Assembly: GCA_014529385.2 (NCBI GenBank)
Contig: CM043953.1
Location: 74,260,872 to 74,324,871, forward strand
DNA: 64,000 nt
DNA from: Adiantum capillus-veneris
Lineage: Eukaryota; Streptophyta; Polypodiopsida; Polypodiales; Pteridaceae
Reading direction: 5' to 3'
The position numbers were made by a program, and so were the translations under genes. Of this stretch, positions 37,456-48,686 are shown one piece after another; within the stretch, counting starts at the first letter, position 1; each line of letters starts with the position of its first letter. The notes beneath the pieces were generated by a model. It worked only from the letters and a program-made list of their open reading frames with translations, had not been told where the DNA came from and searched no databases.

Positions 37456-38965
37456 GGCATAAGTTCTTGCAATATATTCTTCCAATTGCGATCAAGGGGT
37501 GTTTAAAGGAGGAAGTGCGGTCCTGCATATACAAGATTTCAGAGCTAGTGCGGTGGATCTCTTCCAAGGAGATACGAGAGGAATCCATTGTAGTCGCAAG
37601 GGCCAACTCGATTGAGGCAGTTTGCATGATTGAGAAGTATCTACCCACGAGCTGCCTAACTATCCAAATACACTTGCTCGTCCATGTAGTAGATGAGGTT
37701 GTAATGTGGCAGGTACAGTCCACAGCCGTTGGATGTTCTTTCTAGAGCGGTTCATGAAAACACTTAAGGGTTTTGTTCGCCAAAAAGTGCGTCCAAAGGG
37801 GAGCATGGTAGAAGGATGGCTGGTGCAAGAGTCTCTTGTTTTGACGATCGAATTTCTATCCGTTTCTGACCCAGAACTGCCTCGACTATGGAGCGATGAG
37901 GAGGATGCAAGATTGGTGGGAGAGGAGCCGCAGGGGCAAGGGGTGCCAAAGAAAATGGATGACGCCATGCGAGAAAAGATCATGAAGTTCTGTATACTAA
38001 ATTCAAATCCAATGCAAAAATGGCTTGAAAGGTACGAAGAAGAGAAAGAGAGACGCAATAAGGAGCGACACGATTTCAGGCGAAGCCGAACAATTAGAGG
38101 CTTACCCTTGCCATACCATCTCACTCCTCTACCTGAATTCCCTACAATGGCATGGTTGGACAAGACAGTGAGAGCAGCTCAACAGACTGAAGAACCCATA
38201 TCTCCAGTAGAGGAAGAGCTGGCTATTGGATGTGACTGGAGGTATCATACATACATGGCACTATGGTCGCATGGAAAGCATTTCAGAACACAACAAATTG
38301 ACAGCAGAAGAAACACGTTTGACGGCGGGGTAATGGTTAGTTTCATGCAAAAGAGCAGGGCCAGTGCCAAAGACACGAACGAGAGCACTAGCAACCCGGA
38401 TTATTGTGGTCTGGTGTCAGATATCTTGAAAGTCAGCTTCAAACGGGGTGAGATGTTTTTGTTGGATGTGAAGTGGTTCAAGGTGATTACTTCTGGTCGC
38501 AATGCAACGGTACGCAGAGATGGAAACAAGCTTGCGCAGATAGATTCTACAAAGGTTTGGACAGATGCGAGCGACACGTTTGCTCTCCTCGAACATTGCG
38601 AGCAAGTGGTCTTTGTAGCGGACCCTCGAGAGCCACAATGGTGCTTTGTGGTTCAGGTTGCTCCAAGAAATAAACGAGTATTTGAAGGGCAAGAGCTCCT
38701 GGAGCAAAGTCGACCAGACGACACAGATACTACTGTGACATTAGATGAGATGGACGAAGGTATGGCAGAGGAAGTTGGCAGATATACGAGGGATGAGGCA
38801 GATATGACACTTGTAGATGAAGATGCAATGGATGAAGACAATCCACCAGAACGAGTTGGGGCAGAGTTATGTCTGCAGTTAGAGATAGACGATGATACAG
38901 TGCAAGATCTTATCGATGATGCCTCACTAGTCGAGGCCTGTAAGTGTTTGTGTGAGGTCATTTGA
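37456..38965 (+). pseudogene. Tnp2-type transposase, C-terminal half (CACTA-2)
   Basis: Homology to CACTA-1 starts abruptly at GGCATAAGTTCTTGC (37456), directly against the GA array, so everything upstream in the gene is deleted. Regions seen: the end of the Tnp2 domain (ILPIAIKGCLKEEVRSCIYK), a DUF4218-like part (AGTVHSRWMFFLERFMKTLK, then RPKGSMVEGWLVQESLVL), and a DUF4216-like part (YCGLVSDILKVSF...LLDVKWFKV...VVFVADPREPQW) at residues about 230-330 of the 419-codon open frame starting at 37706, then a highly acidic tail. Two extra bases near 37.70 kb, relative to CACTA-1, shift the frame. An intron-like GTAAGT...TTTGTGCAG follows the acidic tail (about 38940-39034); splicing there makes a TGA at the junction, so both spliced and unspliced forms end the protein close to VEA. 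Confidence 0.85.
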
Positions 38966-39034
38966 TTTAAAATTAAGCTCTTTCTTAATTTAAACAAAGG
39001 TGTTCTGACGCTTTCTTTTACTTTCTTTGTGCAG

Positions 39035-40345
39035 GACTTTAGTATGGTAGACCAAGCACCAGATCCCGGTTCTATGAGTGCGGATGCATTTATGGGCTTC
39101 GTCACACGAATGACATCCACTCAGATGGCACAAGCGTCTCAGAATTGGATAGCCAGAGGTACGAGTACCATGCCTACCGGCTTCACACACAAGGGTCCAA
39201 TGCCTATGGGGGGGATGCCTATGGGAGGGAACGCCTATGGGTACGACACCTGCGAGGTCTCCCATCATGGCCACTTGGACACCTAGGGGTATGGCAGAGG
39301 TGAGTACGTCAGCATCTCCGCTTCATAGGCGCACTCGCCGATCTCGGCGAACGTCAGGTGGAGGTGGTGGTTGCTGTGGAGGAGGGTCCACAGATGCTTC
39401 GACCCCTCCTCGCTCACGACCCTCGTTCTACACAGACACACCTCTCGACACACCTCTTAGCACACCTCGGACACCTTGATGAGCACATGATCCTAGTGCC
39501 TCCAAGGTCTATATTGTACGGCCAGATGGACAGGTTGAAATGAATAGTGTAGGGACTGAGATGAGACAGCGGGTTTGCCAGCTCACGGAGGTGCAATTTT
39601 CTAGCACCATCATGACTTCTTGGACTCATCAGGATCGCAGCAAAATCAATTATATAGTGGAGACCATCATGAGAGAGTATCGGTCTACTCCAGGTTTAGA
39701 GGAGCTTCCGAGGAGGTGGATCACGAATGTTGCACGGGACACCGTGAAACATCATCGAGATGCAGCTCGTTGGGCTTTCGGGCAGGGCTCACCAAAGCCT
39801 TCGAGCATCTCACACAAGTCGTGGAAACAGATCAGGGAGGAGGAGGAGACAGTGGACACGAGGTTTAGACAGTAGCATCTCGCCGCAGAGGTACGTAGGG
39901 AGACTAGGGACACATCTCATCTTGGGAGCGGAGGCTTCGACACCTTTCGCTATGAGTTTGTGAGTTTCCAATCCAATCCTAGCTATGGCGTTTTTTTTCA
40001 AGAGCGATGAATCATGTATTCTTAATTACTTTGGTTTTTGTATAAACGTAGAATCTTGCAATGCATCGAGCCCCGACACACCAGGAGGAGACAGATGGAT
40101 ATCGGAGAGGTATTTATAAAGTATTGAATGATCTTGCTGCCACAGGAGAGACTGTAGACTGGGAGGCCTTAGAGTCTCGCGAATCAATTGAGGTGAGACG
40201 TTTGATCGAGACAAATAATATATGTGAGTTGACTTAATTAATTAAGTATATGTGAAGTAATATCATACTAATTTTGTGGTCCTTTTATGTGCAGGTTGTG
40301 ATGCGCGAGTCGTCGATCAGTGGTTTTTCTATATATGTTTTGTGA
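39035..40345 (+). pseudogene. TnpA-like second gene of CACTA-2, multi-exon
   Basis: First exon about 39035-39959: MVDQAPDPGSMSADAFMGF, a Gly/Met-rich then Gly/Ser/Pro-rich linker, and a region RWITNVARDTVKHHRDAARW...SWKQIREEEETVDTRFRQ...GSGGFDTFRYEF. Two short introns with GT-AG ends and correct phase follow: 39960-40051 and 40193-40294. Exon 2 is 40052-40192 (47 codons) and exon 3 is 40295-40345, ending at TGA. The last part loosely resembles the plant Ptta/En/Spm transposase family (Transposase_24), in which a GS-F motif precedes a basic tail. That would suit a DNA-binding TnpA-like partner, but this is a weak match. Frame changes in the linker and an early stop after RFRQ show decay. Confidence 0.65.
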
Positions 40346-40382
40346 GACACAGACACATCTCTGTGTTTCTTTCTTGTATAGA

Positions 40383-40670
40383 CATGGTTATGGTTATTGT
40401 TATGGTTATTGTTTGTTGTTTATGGTTATGGTTATGGTTATGGTTATTGTTTTGTTTATGGTTATGTTTAACTTTATGGTTATGGTTATGGTTATGGTTA
40501 TGGTTATGGTTATTGTTTTGCTTATGGTTATGGTTATCGTTATGGTTTTGATCAATATGGTTATGGTTATGGTTTTAATTTGGTTATGGTTTTGCAGAAA
40601 CTTCGTTATATATGAAGTTCGTTATGGTTATGGTTTTAATTTGGTTATGGTTTTGCACAAAGTTCGTTTC
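40383..40670. repeat. (GGTTAT)n hexamer array, CACTA-2
   Basis: Runs of GGTTATGGTTATGG with interruptions (GTTTTGTTTATGG, TTTTGATCAATATGG) over nearly 290 bp. The same array in the opposite orientation is at 43419-43690 in CACTA-1. It is not a plant telomere repeat (TTTAGGG). Confidence 0.92.
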
Positions 40671-40710
40671 ATTTCTTCCATCAAGTTGTGCCTTCAATCT
40701 CATGTGAGAT

Positions 40711-40731
40711 CCTACATGGATATCATGTAGG
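40711..40731. repeat. Short palindrome conserved between CACTA copies
   Basis: CCTACATG-GATAT-CATGTAGG: perfect 8-bp arms. CACTA-1 has CCTACATG-CTATT-CATGTAGG at 43350-43370: same arms, different loop. Confidence 0.85.
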
Positions 40732-40828
40732 AGGCGTATGTATGGTTTTTTTTGAAAAGTTTATGTTAAAACGAAGGGAACTCTGCCAAAATTTTTGCGA
40801 GAGCACGGTTGATTTTGGTGCTGCTCGC

Positions 40829-40922
40829 TTTCTTGGGCAGAGGATAGGCAATCTAGCTGTGGCTGTGTCCATCTTTTCACTGGGCCCAGGCCAGCAGGCT
40901 GCCTGTCCTCTGCCCAAGAAAT
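40829..40922. repeat. Fold-back hairpin near the right end of CACTA-2
   Basis: TTTCTTGGGCAGAGGATAGG at the left arm pairs with CCTGTCCTCTGCCCAAGAAA at the right arm across about 40 bases. Counterpart of 43156-43245. Confidence 0.88.
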
Positions 40923-41106
40923 TTTTTTTTGGTATGGTCGTCGATATAGGCGTCGATACAAGCATCGAAATATTAGTCAAAAACTAGGACTATCGACGTA
41001 GATATCGATGCATATTTCGACTGTTTCATAGGGACGAGGATTTCGACGCGATTTTCGACGGTTGGTGTCGAAATCTGCGTCAAAGGCACATGTTTTTGTT
41101 GTAGTG
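40923..41106 (+). promoter_or_regulatory. CACTA-2 right subterminal repeats and terminal inverted repeat
   Basis: At least nine TCGA-containing words (TCGATATAGG, TCGATACAAG, TCGACGCGAT, TCGACGG and others) lead to the end ...TTTTTGTTGTAGTG. CACTACAA is the diagnostic end of the CACTA superfamily. Confidence 0.85.
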
Positions 41107-41324
41107 AGCTCACTAGGGATGTCATCAATGAAAACATTTTGGAATCCATTTAGGAAATTAGACAACTCTCATTCCTCTTGATTCCCTTTATTACAAGGAT
41201 ATGGTGTTTCCTAACTCATTAGCATCTATATACATGCTCTCTTCTTTGTAGGTGAAGTAGATTCTCCTTTTAGGAAACTTCATATTGGAAGCCAAGCGGT
41301 TAAACCATGGTGCCCCAACAATAA
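41107..41324 (-). pseudogene. Gyp-D piece between CACTA-2 and Gyp-C (gag-pol border)
   Basis: Matches the Gyp-E segment 24207-24415 in order and orientation. Bounded on the left by the CACTA-2 end and on the right by the Gyp-C LTR, with AATAA as the left copy of the 5-bp target duplication. Confidence 0.82.
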
Positions 41325-42012
41325 TGTCATAAAATCTAATATCTAACCAACCCAAATGATTTTCTCATATTAAACTGATCACTTAATGTGGGAGAATAAA
41401 TGGGAACAAGGGTTAAGATACAGACATGCTTATAGATCTATTTCAACACGGGGCCAATGGTAAAGGGGCCCAAATGAGAGATGGTCTATCAAAGAGCAAG
41501 GTTAACCAATGGAGCAAAAGACCTTAGCTATGGCTTAATTAAAGCCTCCAAAGGTAAGTGTTGGAAGCCTTAGGACATAGTCTTTAAATTTTAAAACTTT
41601 AGTCAAGTATAGTTCAAGCAGGCAAGGGGGCAGCTTGCTTCAGTAAGGACTGTGCTTAAGCACGGGGCACGCCTGCTTACCAAGATCAAATACCTTGCTA
41701 CAAAGAGGGGGGTGAGCCCTACAAAGAAGGGATGTGTGTAGTAAGTATGCACCTCACCAAGGACCCATACTCTCATGAAAGGAAAGGGGCCACATGTCAA
41801 GTGTAGAGGCACATTGCTCAAGCAGACAATGGTTGTGCTTAAGCAAGGTTTGTGCTTAAGCAAGGGGGGTGCTAGCTTAACCTCACAAAAGGGAAAGAAG
41901 GACACTTGTCAAGAGACTACCCATCTTGCCCCAAAGAGAGCCAAGCTCTCATTGGCTAGAGGGCTAATGGCCCAATGAGCTTCAAGGAAAGCCTAGGGAA
42001 GGGGGTCGACCT

Positions 42013-42077
<65 letters not shown>

Positions 42078-42807
42078 GAGCATCCCACGAGCTCTCCCTC
42101 TCTCATTCTTCTCTTCACACACTCTTGTGAAGCAAGGACTCCATCTCCTTCTCCAAGCTTGAGAAGTTGAGTGCCTACTACCACAAGCTCTTGGCTATGA
42201 ATGAAAATCCACACAAGAGAATGCTTATGCTTGCTATCAATCTCTCTAATCTCCATTAACACTATGCTAAGCTATGCTACAAGAGTTATGAGTGATTATG
42301 TGTAAGGAGTTATTGCTTTCTCGTAAAGCTACTTCATTTTCTCTCTTCTTCCTCACTCCCTTCCAGCTCTCCTCACCTTTCATGGTGTTTGAAGTCTTGG
42401 GATTGAGGTTGGGCATTTTCCAAGTTCATGCTAATCATGTTTATTGTTGGTATACTTGGTGAGTGAAGCTTGCCATCTTCACCTCATCAAGAAGGTCTCA
42501 AGGAACACAATCAGTTGTATTGTAAACAAGTCTTCCGTCATGGAAGAATCTATAATACAAATACCTATTGGAGGTGGGATTGGCTCCAACTAATCCGGTC
42601 CTCTATTGATGTCAATTTCTCTAAACTCTCACTCTCTTTTACAAGTATTGATCATGCCATGTTAATGAAGTAATGTGTTAGTGTTGCTCTCTCCATCCAG
42701 GCACTTTCTTTCTCAATCTACATCTACACACAAAGGAATGCTCAAGGAAATACTCAATATGTTATTCACTTTCGGCTCCAACAAGTTAAAAGGCTAATTC
42801 CATTACA
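41325..42807 (+). repeat. 5' LTR of Gyp-C
   Basis: 1483 bp. Contains a (CT)n run at about 42017-42073, longer than the one in the 3' LTR. Confidence 0.93.
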
Positions 42808-42981
42808 TTGGTATCAGTGCATTTGGTTTCTCTTTTCTTGCTTAAGAAGAGAGGTCCTTAAGTAGCCTATAAATGGTTGATGTTGTTAATTATATTAGGG
42901 TAAGTGGAACTGGGATCTTTTATCGGTTTTGTTGAGCCGACTATGTGGGGTATGGTGCACATCTCGGGAGCTTTGGACTTA
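42808..42981 (+). other. Gyp-C leader (left part) with primer-binding site
   Basis: TGGTATCAGTGC at 42809-42820 is one base off the initiator-Met site. The leader runs to GGACTTA, where CACTA-1 enters, and resumes at 50679 (ATAATGGAGTC). Confidence 0.9.
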
Positions 42982-43145
42982 CACTACAACAAAAAAGGGG
43001 GCCTTCGACGTAGGTTTCGACGCACCTCGTCGAAATACGCGTCCCTACGAAAACATCGCAATATGTGTCGATATACACGTCGAAAGGTATTGTTATCGAC
43101 ACGTATTTCGACGGGCCTAGTGACGCAGATTGCGACGACCATAAC
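42982..43145 (-). promoter_or_regulatory. CACTA-1 left terminal inverted repeat and subterminal repeats
   Basis: CACTACAACAAAAAAGGGGG followed by about ten TCGACG, TCGATAT, TCGAAAT and GCGACG words in 160 bp. Homologous to the right end of CACTA-2. Likely transposase-binding sites by analogy with En/Spm. Confidence 0.85.
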
Positions 43146-43155
43146 AGAAAAACAA

Positions 43156-43245
43156 TTTCTTGGGCAGAGGACAGGCAGCCTGGCCTGTGCCCAGTGAAAA
43201 GATGGACACTGACACAGCCAGACTGCCTGTCCTCTGTCCAAGAAA
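43156..43245. repeat. Fold-back hairpin near the left end of CACTA-1
   Basis: Arm TTTCTTGGGCAGAGGACAGG pairs with CCTGTCCTCTGTCCAAGAAA; the arms extend to about 28 bp with two mismatches that are both G-U tolerant as RNA. Loop about 34 bases. Confidence 0.9.
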
Positions 43246-43349
43246 GTGAGCAGCAACACACCAAAATCAACCGTGCTCGCGCAGAAATTTCGGCAGAGTT
43301 CCCTTCGTTTTAACATAAACTTTTCAAAGAAAACCATATTTATACGCCT

Positions 43350-43370
43350 CCTACATGCTATTCATGTAGG
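43350..43370. repeat. Short palindrome in CACTA-1
   Basis: CCTACATG-CTATT-CATGTAGG; see the counterpart at 40711-40731. Confidence 0.85.
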
Positions 43371-43418
43371 ATCTCACATGAGATTTAAGGCCAATGAAAG
43401 AAATGAAATGAACTTTGT

Positions 43419-43690
43419 GCAAAACCATAACCATAACGAACTTTGTGCAAAACCATAACCAAATTAAAACCATAACCGGCCATAACCATATTGATCAAAA
43501 CCATAATGTAGATAACCATAACCATAAACAAAACAATAACCATAAGCATAACCAGAAAGTAAAACATAACCATAAAGAAAACAATAACCATAACCATGTC
43601 TATACAAGAACAATAACCATAACCATGTCTATACAATGACAATAACCATAACCATAAGGAAAACAATAACCATAACCATATATGTCTATA
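43419..43690. repeat. (CCATAA)n hexamer array, CACTA-1
   Basis: AACCATAACCATAA runs with interruptions such as CATGTCTATACAA. Reverse complement of the CACTA-2 array, at the same place relative to the TnpA-like gene. Confidence 0.92.
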
Positions 43691-43749
43691 CCAAAAAGAG
43701 ACACAGTAGCGTGTCTGTGTCTCACAAAGCATATATATGAAATCCACTA

Positions 43750-44991
43750 ATGACTAAGCGTCACAACCTGCACATAGGACAAGGCACAAAATTAGTATTG
43801 ATATTACTTCACATATACTTATTTAATTAAATCAACTCACATATATTAACGTCTCACCTCAATCGATCAGCGAGACTCTAAGGCCTCCCAGTCTACAGGC
43901 TCTCCTGAAGCATCAAGATCATTCAATACTTCATAGATACCTCTGCGATATCCATCTGTCTCCTCCTGGCGTGTCGGGGCTCCATGCATTGCAAGATTCT
44001 ACGTTTATACAAAAATCAAAGTAATAAGAATACATGATTCATCACGTTTAAAAAAACGCCATAGCTAGGATTGGATTGGAAACTCACAAACTCATAGCGA
44101 AAGGTGTCGAAGCCTCCGTTGCCAAGATGAGATGTCCCCCTGGTCATATGTCGTATTTGCGCAGCCTAACGCTGCTATTTGAACCGCGTGTCCACAGTCC
44201 ACTCATCCTCCCTAATCTGCTGCCATGTCTCGTGTGGGATGCCCGAAGGCTTCGGCGAGCTGGTCTTGAATCTCGTCGATGTTTCACGGTGTCCCGTGCA
44301 ACACCCTTGATCCACCTCCTCTGAAGATCCTTTGAACCCGGAGCAGGCTGATACTCTCTCATGATGGTCTCCACTATATAACTGATTTTGTCGCGATTCT
44401 ACTCAAGCCAAGGCGTCAGAATGTTGGTTGAAAACTGCAGCTCTGCGAGCTGGCGAATCCGCTGTCTCATCTCAGTCACGACTCTATCCATGTCAACAGA
44501 ACCATCTGCCCGTACGGTATAGAGCTTGGAGGCACTAGGATCGTGTGTCCCCCAAGGTGTCCGAGGTGTGCCAAGAGGTGTGTCGAGAGGTGTGCCTGGG
44601 TAGGATGGGGCTCGTGAGTGAGGAGGGGTCGAAGCATCTGTGGACCCTCCTCCACAGCAACCACCACCTCCACCTGACGATCGTCGAGATCATCAAGTGC
44701 ACCTGTGCTGCGGAGATGAGGACGTACCCGCCTCTGCCACACCCCTAGGTGTCAAAGCGGCCATGATGGGAGACCTCACAGGCGTCGTACCCGTAGGCCT
44801 CCGCCGCCCCCCCCCCCCCTAGGCGTCGGACCCTCAGGTGTGAAGCCCGGAGGCGTAGTACCCGTGCCTCTGGCTACCCAATACTGAGACGCCTCTGCCA
44901 TCTGACTGGGTGTCATCCGTGTGATGAAGCCCATAAATGCATCTGCACTTATAGAAGCGGGATCTGAAAACTGGTCTGCCATACTAAAGTC
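43750..44991 (-). pseudogene. TnpA-like second gene of CACTA-1 (decayed)
   Basis: Minus-strand counterpart of the CACTA-2 gene at 39035-40345. Visible parts are MADQFSDPASISADAFMGFI just after a 3' splice site (intron 44992-45085, GTAAGTG...TTTGTGCAG), a Gly-rich linker with a long C-run near 44806-44819, a segment RRWIKGVARDTVKHRRD near 44.3 kb, and the small last exons near 43.76-44.0 kb. Frame changes in the linker and stops in the last exons leave no continuous frame. Its role, DNA binding at the TCGA-rich ends, is inferred from the En/Spm model. Confidence 0.62.
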
Positions 44992-45086
44992 CTGCACAAA
45001 GAAAGTAAAATAAAGCGTCAGAACACCTTTGTTTAAATTAACTTTAAGCTTAATTTTAAATCAACGTCTTCACACAAACACTTACA

Positions 45087-48000
45087 GGCCTAGGCCTCGA
45101 CGAGTGAGGCATCATCGATAAGATCTTGCACCGTATCATCGTTTATCTCTAATTGCAGACATAACTCTGTCCCAACTCGTTCTATCACATTGTCTTCATC
45201 CATTGCATCTTCATCTACAAGTGTCATATCTGCCTTGTCTACATCATCCCTCGTATATCTGTCAGCTTCCTCTGCCATACCTTCGTCCATCTCATCTAAT
45301 GTCACAGTAGTATCTACGTCGTCTAACCGACTTTTCTCCAGGAGCTCTTGCCCTTCAAATATTTGTTTATTTCTTGGAGCAACCTGAACCACAAACCACC
45401 ATTGTCGCTCTCGAGGGTCCGGTACAAAGACCACTTTCTCGCAATGTTCGGGGAGAGCAAATGTGTCGCTCGCATTTGTCCAAACCTTTGTAGAATCTGT
45501 TTGCACAACCTTGTTTCCATCTTTGCGTACCGTTGCATTGCGACCAGAAGTAATCACCTTGAACCACTTCACATCCAACAAAAACATTTCAAACCGCCTG
45601 AAGCTAACTTTCAGGATATCTGACACCAGACCACAGTAATCCAGGTTGCTAGTGCTCTCATTCGTGTCTCTGGCACTGGCCCTGCTCTTTTGCATGAAAC
45701 TAACCATTACCCCACTATCAAACGTGTTTCTTCTGCTATCAATTTGTTGTGTTCTGAAATGCTTTCCATGCGACCACAGTGCCATGTATGTATGATACTT
45801 CCAGTCACATCCAATAGCCAGCTCTTCCTCTTCTAGAGATATGGGTTCTCCGATCTGTTGAGCTGCTCTCACTGTCTTGTCCAACCATTCCATTGTAAGG
45901 AATTCAGGTAGAGGAGCGAGATAGTCTAGCAAGGGTAAGCCTCTAGTCATTCGGCTTCGCCGCCTGAAATCGTGTCGCTCCTTATTGCGTCTCTCTTTCT
46001 ATTCTTCGTACCTTTCAAGCCATTTTTGCATCGGCTCTGAATTTAGAATACAGAACTTCATGATCTTCTCTCGCATAGCGTCGTTCATTTTCTTCGGCAC
46101 CCCTTGCCCTTGCGGCTCCTCTCCCACCAGTCTTGCATCCTCCTCATCTCTCCACAGTCGAGGCATTTCTACGTCAGAAACGGATAGAAATTCGGTCATC
46201 AAAACAAGAGACTCTTGCACCAGCCATCCTTTTGTCATGCTCCCCTCTAGACGCGCTTTTTGGCGAACAAATCCCTTAAGTGTTTTCATGAACCGCTCTA
46301 GAAAGAACATCCAACGACTGTGGACTGTACCTGCCACTGCAACCTCATCTACTACATGGACGAGCAAGTGCATTTGGATAGTTAGGCAGCTCGTGGGTAG
46401 ATACTTCTCAATCATGCAAACTGATTCAATGGAGTTATCCCTTGCGACTGCAATAGATTCCTCTCGTATCTCCTTGGAAGAGTTCCACCGCACTAGCTCT
46501 GAAATCTTGTATATGCAGGTCCGCACTTCCTCCGTTAAACACCCCTTGGTCGTAATTGGAAGAATGAATTGCAAGAACTTATGCCAGTCATGCGATTTCA
46601 GTCCTAACAGTTGATCGTCACGGGTGAATGCTGTCTTGAGACATCGCATATATCCTGTTGTGGCGTCCTGAACTCTGAAATCACCCTTTTAACTTGTCGC
46701 TCCTCGCTTTTTAGCAATACCCATGGCGCTCTTGGAAGCTTTGTTTGGCCAGCTGCATTGGTGAGAGGCCACACCTCTGGCATCTTTCCAACTGACTGCA
46801 AATCATCTCATGAAGCTCGATTGTCTTTCATTCCCATGATTGTCTTCCAGAGGAGCTCTCCCACATTCTTGAATATATGCACTAGATCCAGCAAATGGTT
46901 AATTAGTAGATCACCCCAGTACGGCAACGTATGGAGAATGGACAAACGTTTCATTCCTAGAATAGGTTGCCCCTCATGTTGCTCCCATCGGTGACGCCAC
47001 TCTTGTACATGCATAGGACGACATTCGATGCGACCAAGCTGACCTTCGTGCAAGTGATGGCCATCTGGAAGATAAGGGTGGTGGCCTTGATAAATTGTCT
47101 TTCGAAGAGAGGCAGAATAGCGCACATCCAAAGATGGCCCGCAAATTGGACATGCATTGTATCCCAAATTTGTAAGCCCTGCATATATTAAAGCATGATT
47201 TAGGCCAAGGCAAAGTGCTTGCGAATAGCGAGAATTTTGTAAATCAAGAACCATTACCAGAACCTTCTCCGTATCCTGGCCAATCATGCATAGTCCACAT
47301 AAGAAGTCCATGGATCCTTGCATGTTGTTGTCCTACTGGTTCAACCGCATCTGCTATGTCGATCCCATGCCATAACTCCTAGAGCTCGTCAACTAGTGGA
47401 GCTAGATAAACATCCATGTTTTTTTCCTTGAACTTACCAGGTACAATCAAGCTTAATATCAAATGACCCTTCTTGATGGCAAGCCACGGCGGGAGGTTGT
47501 AATTGATAAGGCACACAGGCCAAGTGCTCCATGACGAGCTTCTCAAGCCAAATGGATTGACTCCATCCATTGCCATGCCCAAACGCAAATTGCGTGGTTC
47601 ACTCTTAAAATGTGGCCAGGTATCTTCAATGTGCCTCCAAGCCTTTGAATCAGCGGGCACCCTAAATGTTGCGTCAGTGGATCTATTCGTAGAATGCCAC
47701 CGCATCAACTTTGCAATGGAACCACAACGAAACATGCTTTTTATCCTAGGAATAATAGGGAAATGCCGCAACACTTTAACTGGCACTTTCTCGCCAACCG
47801 CATCTTGTTTGTAGCGCATTGCTCCGCACTTAGGACACGATAGACAATCTGCGAATTCATTGAGAAAAAGAATGCAATCATTTGGACATGCATGAACCTT
47901 GTTGTAGTCCAAGCCAACTAAGGTCAATAGTTGCTTTGCGTCTGGCCTGGAGGGGAGCATTTCATTTCCAGCCGGGAGAAGTTGCTCCTGCAACAACCTG

Positions 48001-48375
48001 TTTAAGCCACATTAAATTAAAAAGCTCCCCAAGCACGTCACCGTTGCAATCGAAAAATCTCTTTTGTAAATTACGTACCTAAACAAAGCAGTGACGCTTG
48101 CATCTGACCACCCATACACTGACTGAAGATTCAAAAATGCCAGACAAGTACGAAGCACAGATAGTTTGGCGCCTTCATAGATTGGTTGATGTGCCAACTT
48201 CCTCAACATGTCTTCAGAAGATAGGCGCACGGCTTCTGGTGCTGTTTCATTAGCGTTCTCCTCGCTTGTCTAGAAGAAGGCATCTAGCATCTCCTCCATG
48301 CCATCGTCTTCTGTCTGTAAGCCCTTTTCTGCTTCCATCCTTGGCTCTATATTAGTCGGACCTTCACGTATAATC

Positions 48376-48411
<36 letters not shown>

Positions 48412-48608
48412 GATGTAGGTGCTATGTCGCGAAAATCAATGTCTGTTCCGTAGGAGTCGTATCATAGATTCTGTACGGTTTCTCTAGCAAACTCTCCGTA
48501 CTTGTGCACATGCTCATTACATATCCTATGCTTGCGCAGGATTTGATACTTGCAGAGCGTGCACGAGCATGCAATCTTTTCCTCCATGTTAGTTGATGAC
48601 GTTGCCAT
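45087..48608 (-). pseudogene. Tnp2-type CACTA transposase (CACTA-1), degraded
   Basis: Likely start ATG at 48608 (MATSSTNMEEK). Order: a Cys-rich transposase-associated segment (CSCTLCKYQ...HVHKYGE, 48.48-48.58 kb); an acidic linker and GWSDASVTALF (48.08-48.25 kb); intron 47998-48078; the Tnp2 core YNKVHACPNDCILF, CPKCGAMRYK, PVKVLRHFPIIPRIKSMF, AMDGVNPFG and STWPVCLINYNLPPWLA (47.39-47.98 kb); intron 47179-47257; GYNACPICG and the HIFKNVGELLW segment (46.81-47.17 kb), where many relatives have Glu in place of that Phe. The DUF4218-like part (46.0-46.6 kb), DUF4216-like part (45.4-45.7 kb) and acidic tail ending VEA follow. In-frame stops near 48.46, 48.27, 47.38 and 46.00 kb and frame changes near 46.80 and 46.64 kb make it non-functional. 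It would have cut and pasted CACTA family members. Confidence 0.9.
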
Positions 48609-48686
48609 CTACAATGATTATGAATGTTGTTTTAATATATATACTCCTCACAATGTAAACTACCTCGCATTCTCTAGTCTTGCCCA

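Noticed and set aside
40383-40670. Interstitial telomere repeat
   Set aside because: The unit is GGTTAT, not the plant TTTAGGG or a known variant of it.
40320-40680. Val/Met/Leu/Trp-rich frame resembling membrane segments
   Set aside because: Comes from the (GGTTAT)n array; the same array on the other strand gives Asn/His-rich frames, so it is not a protein.
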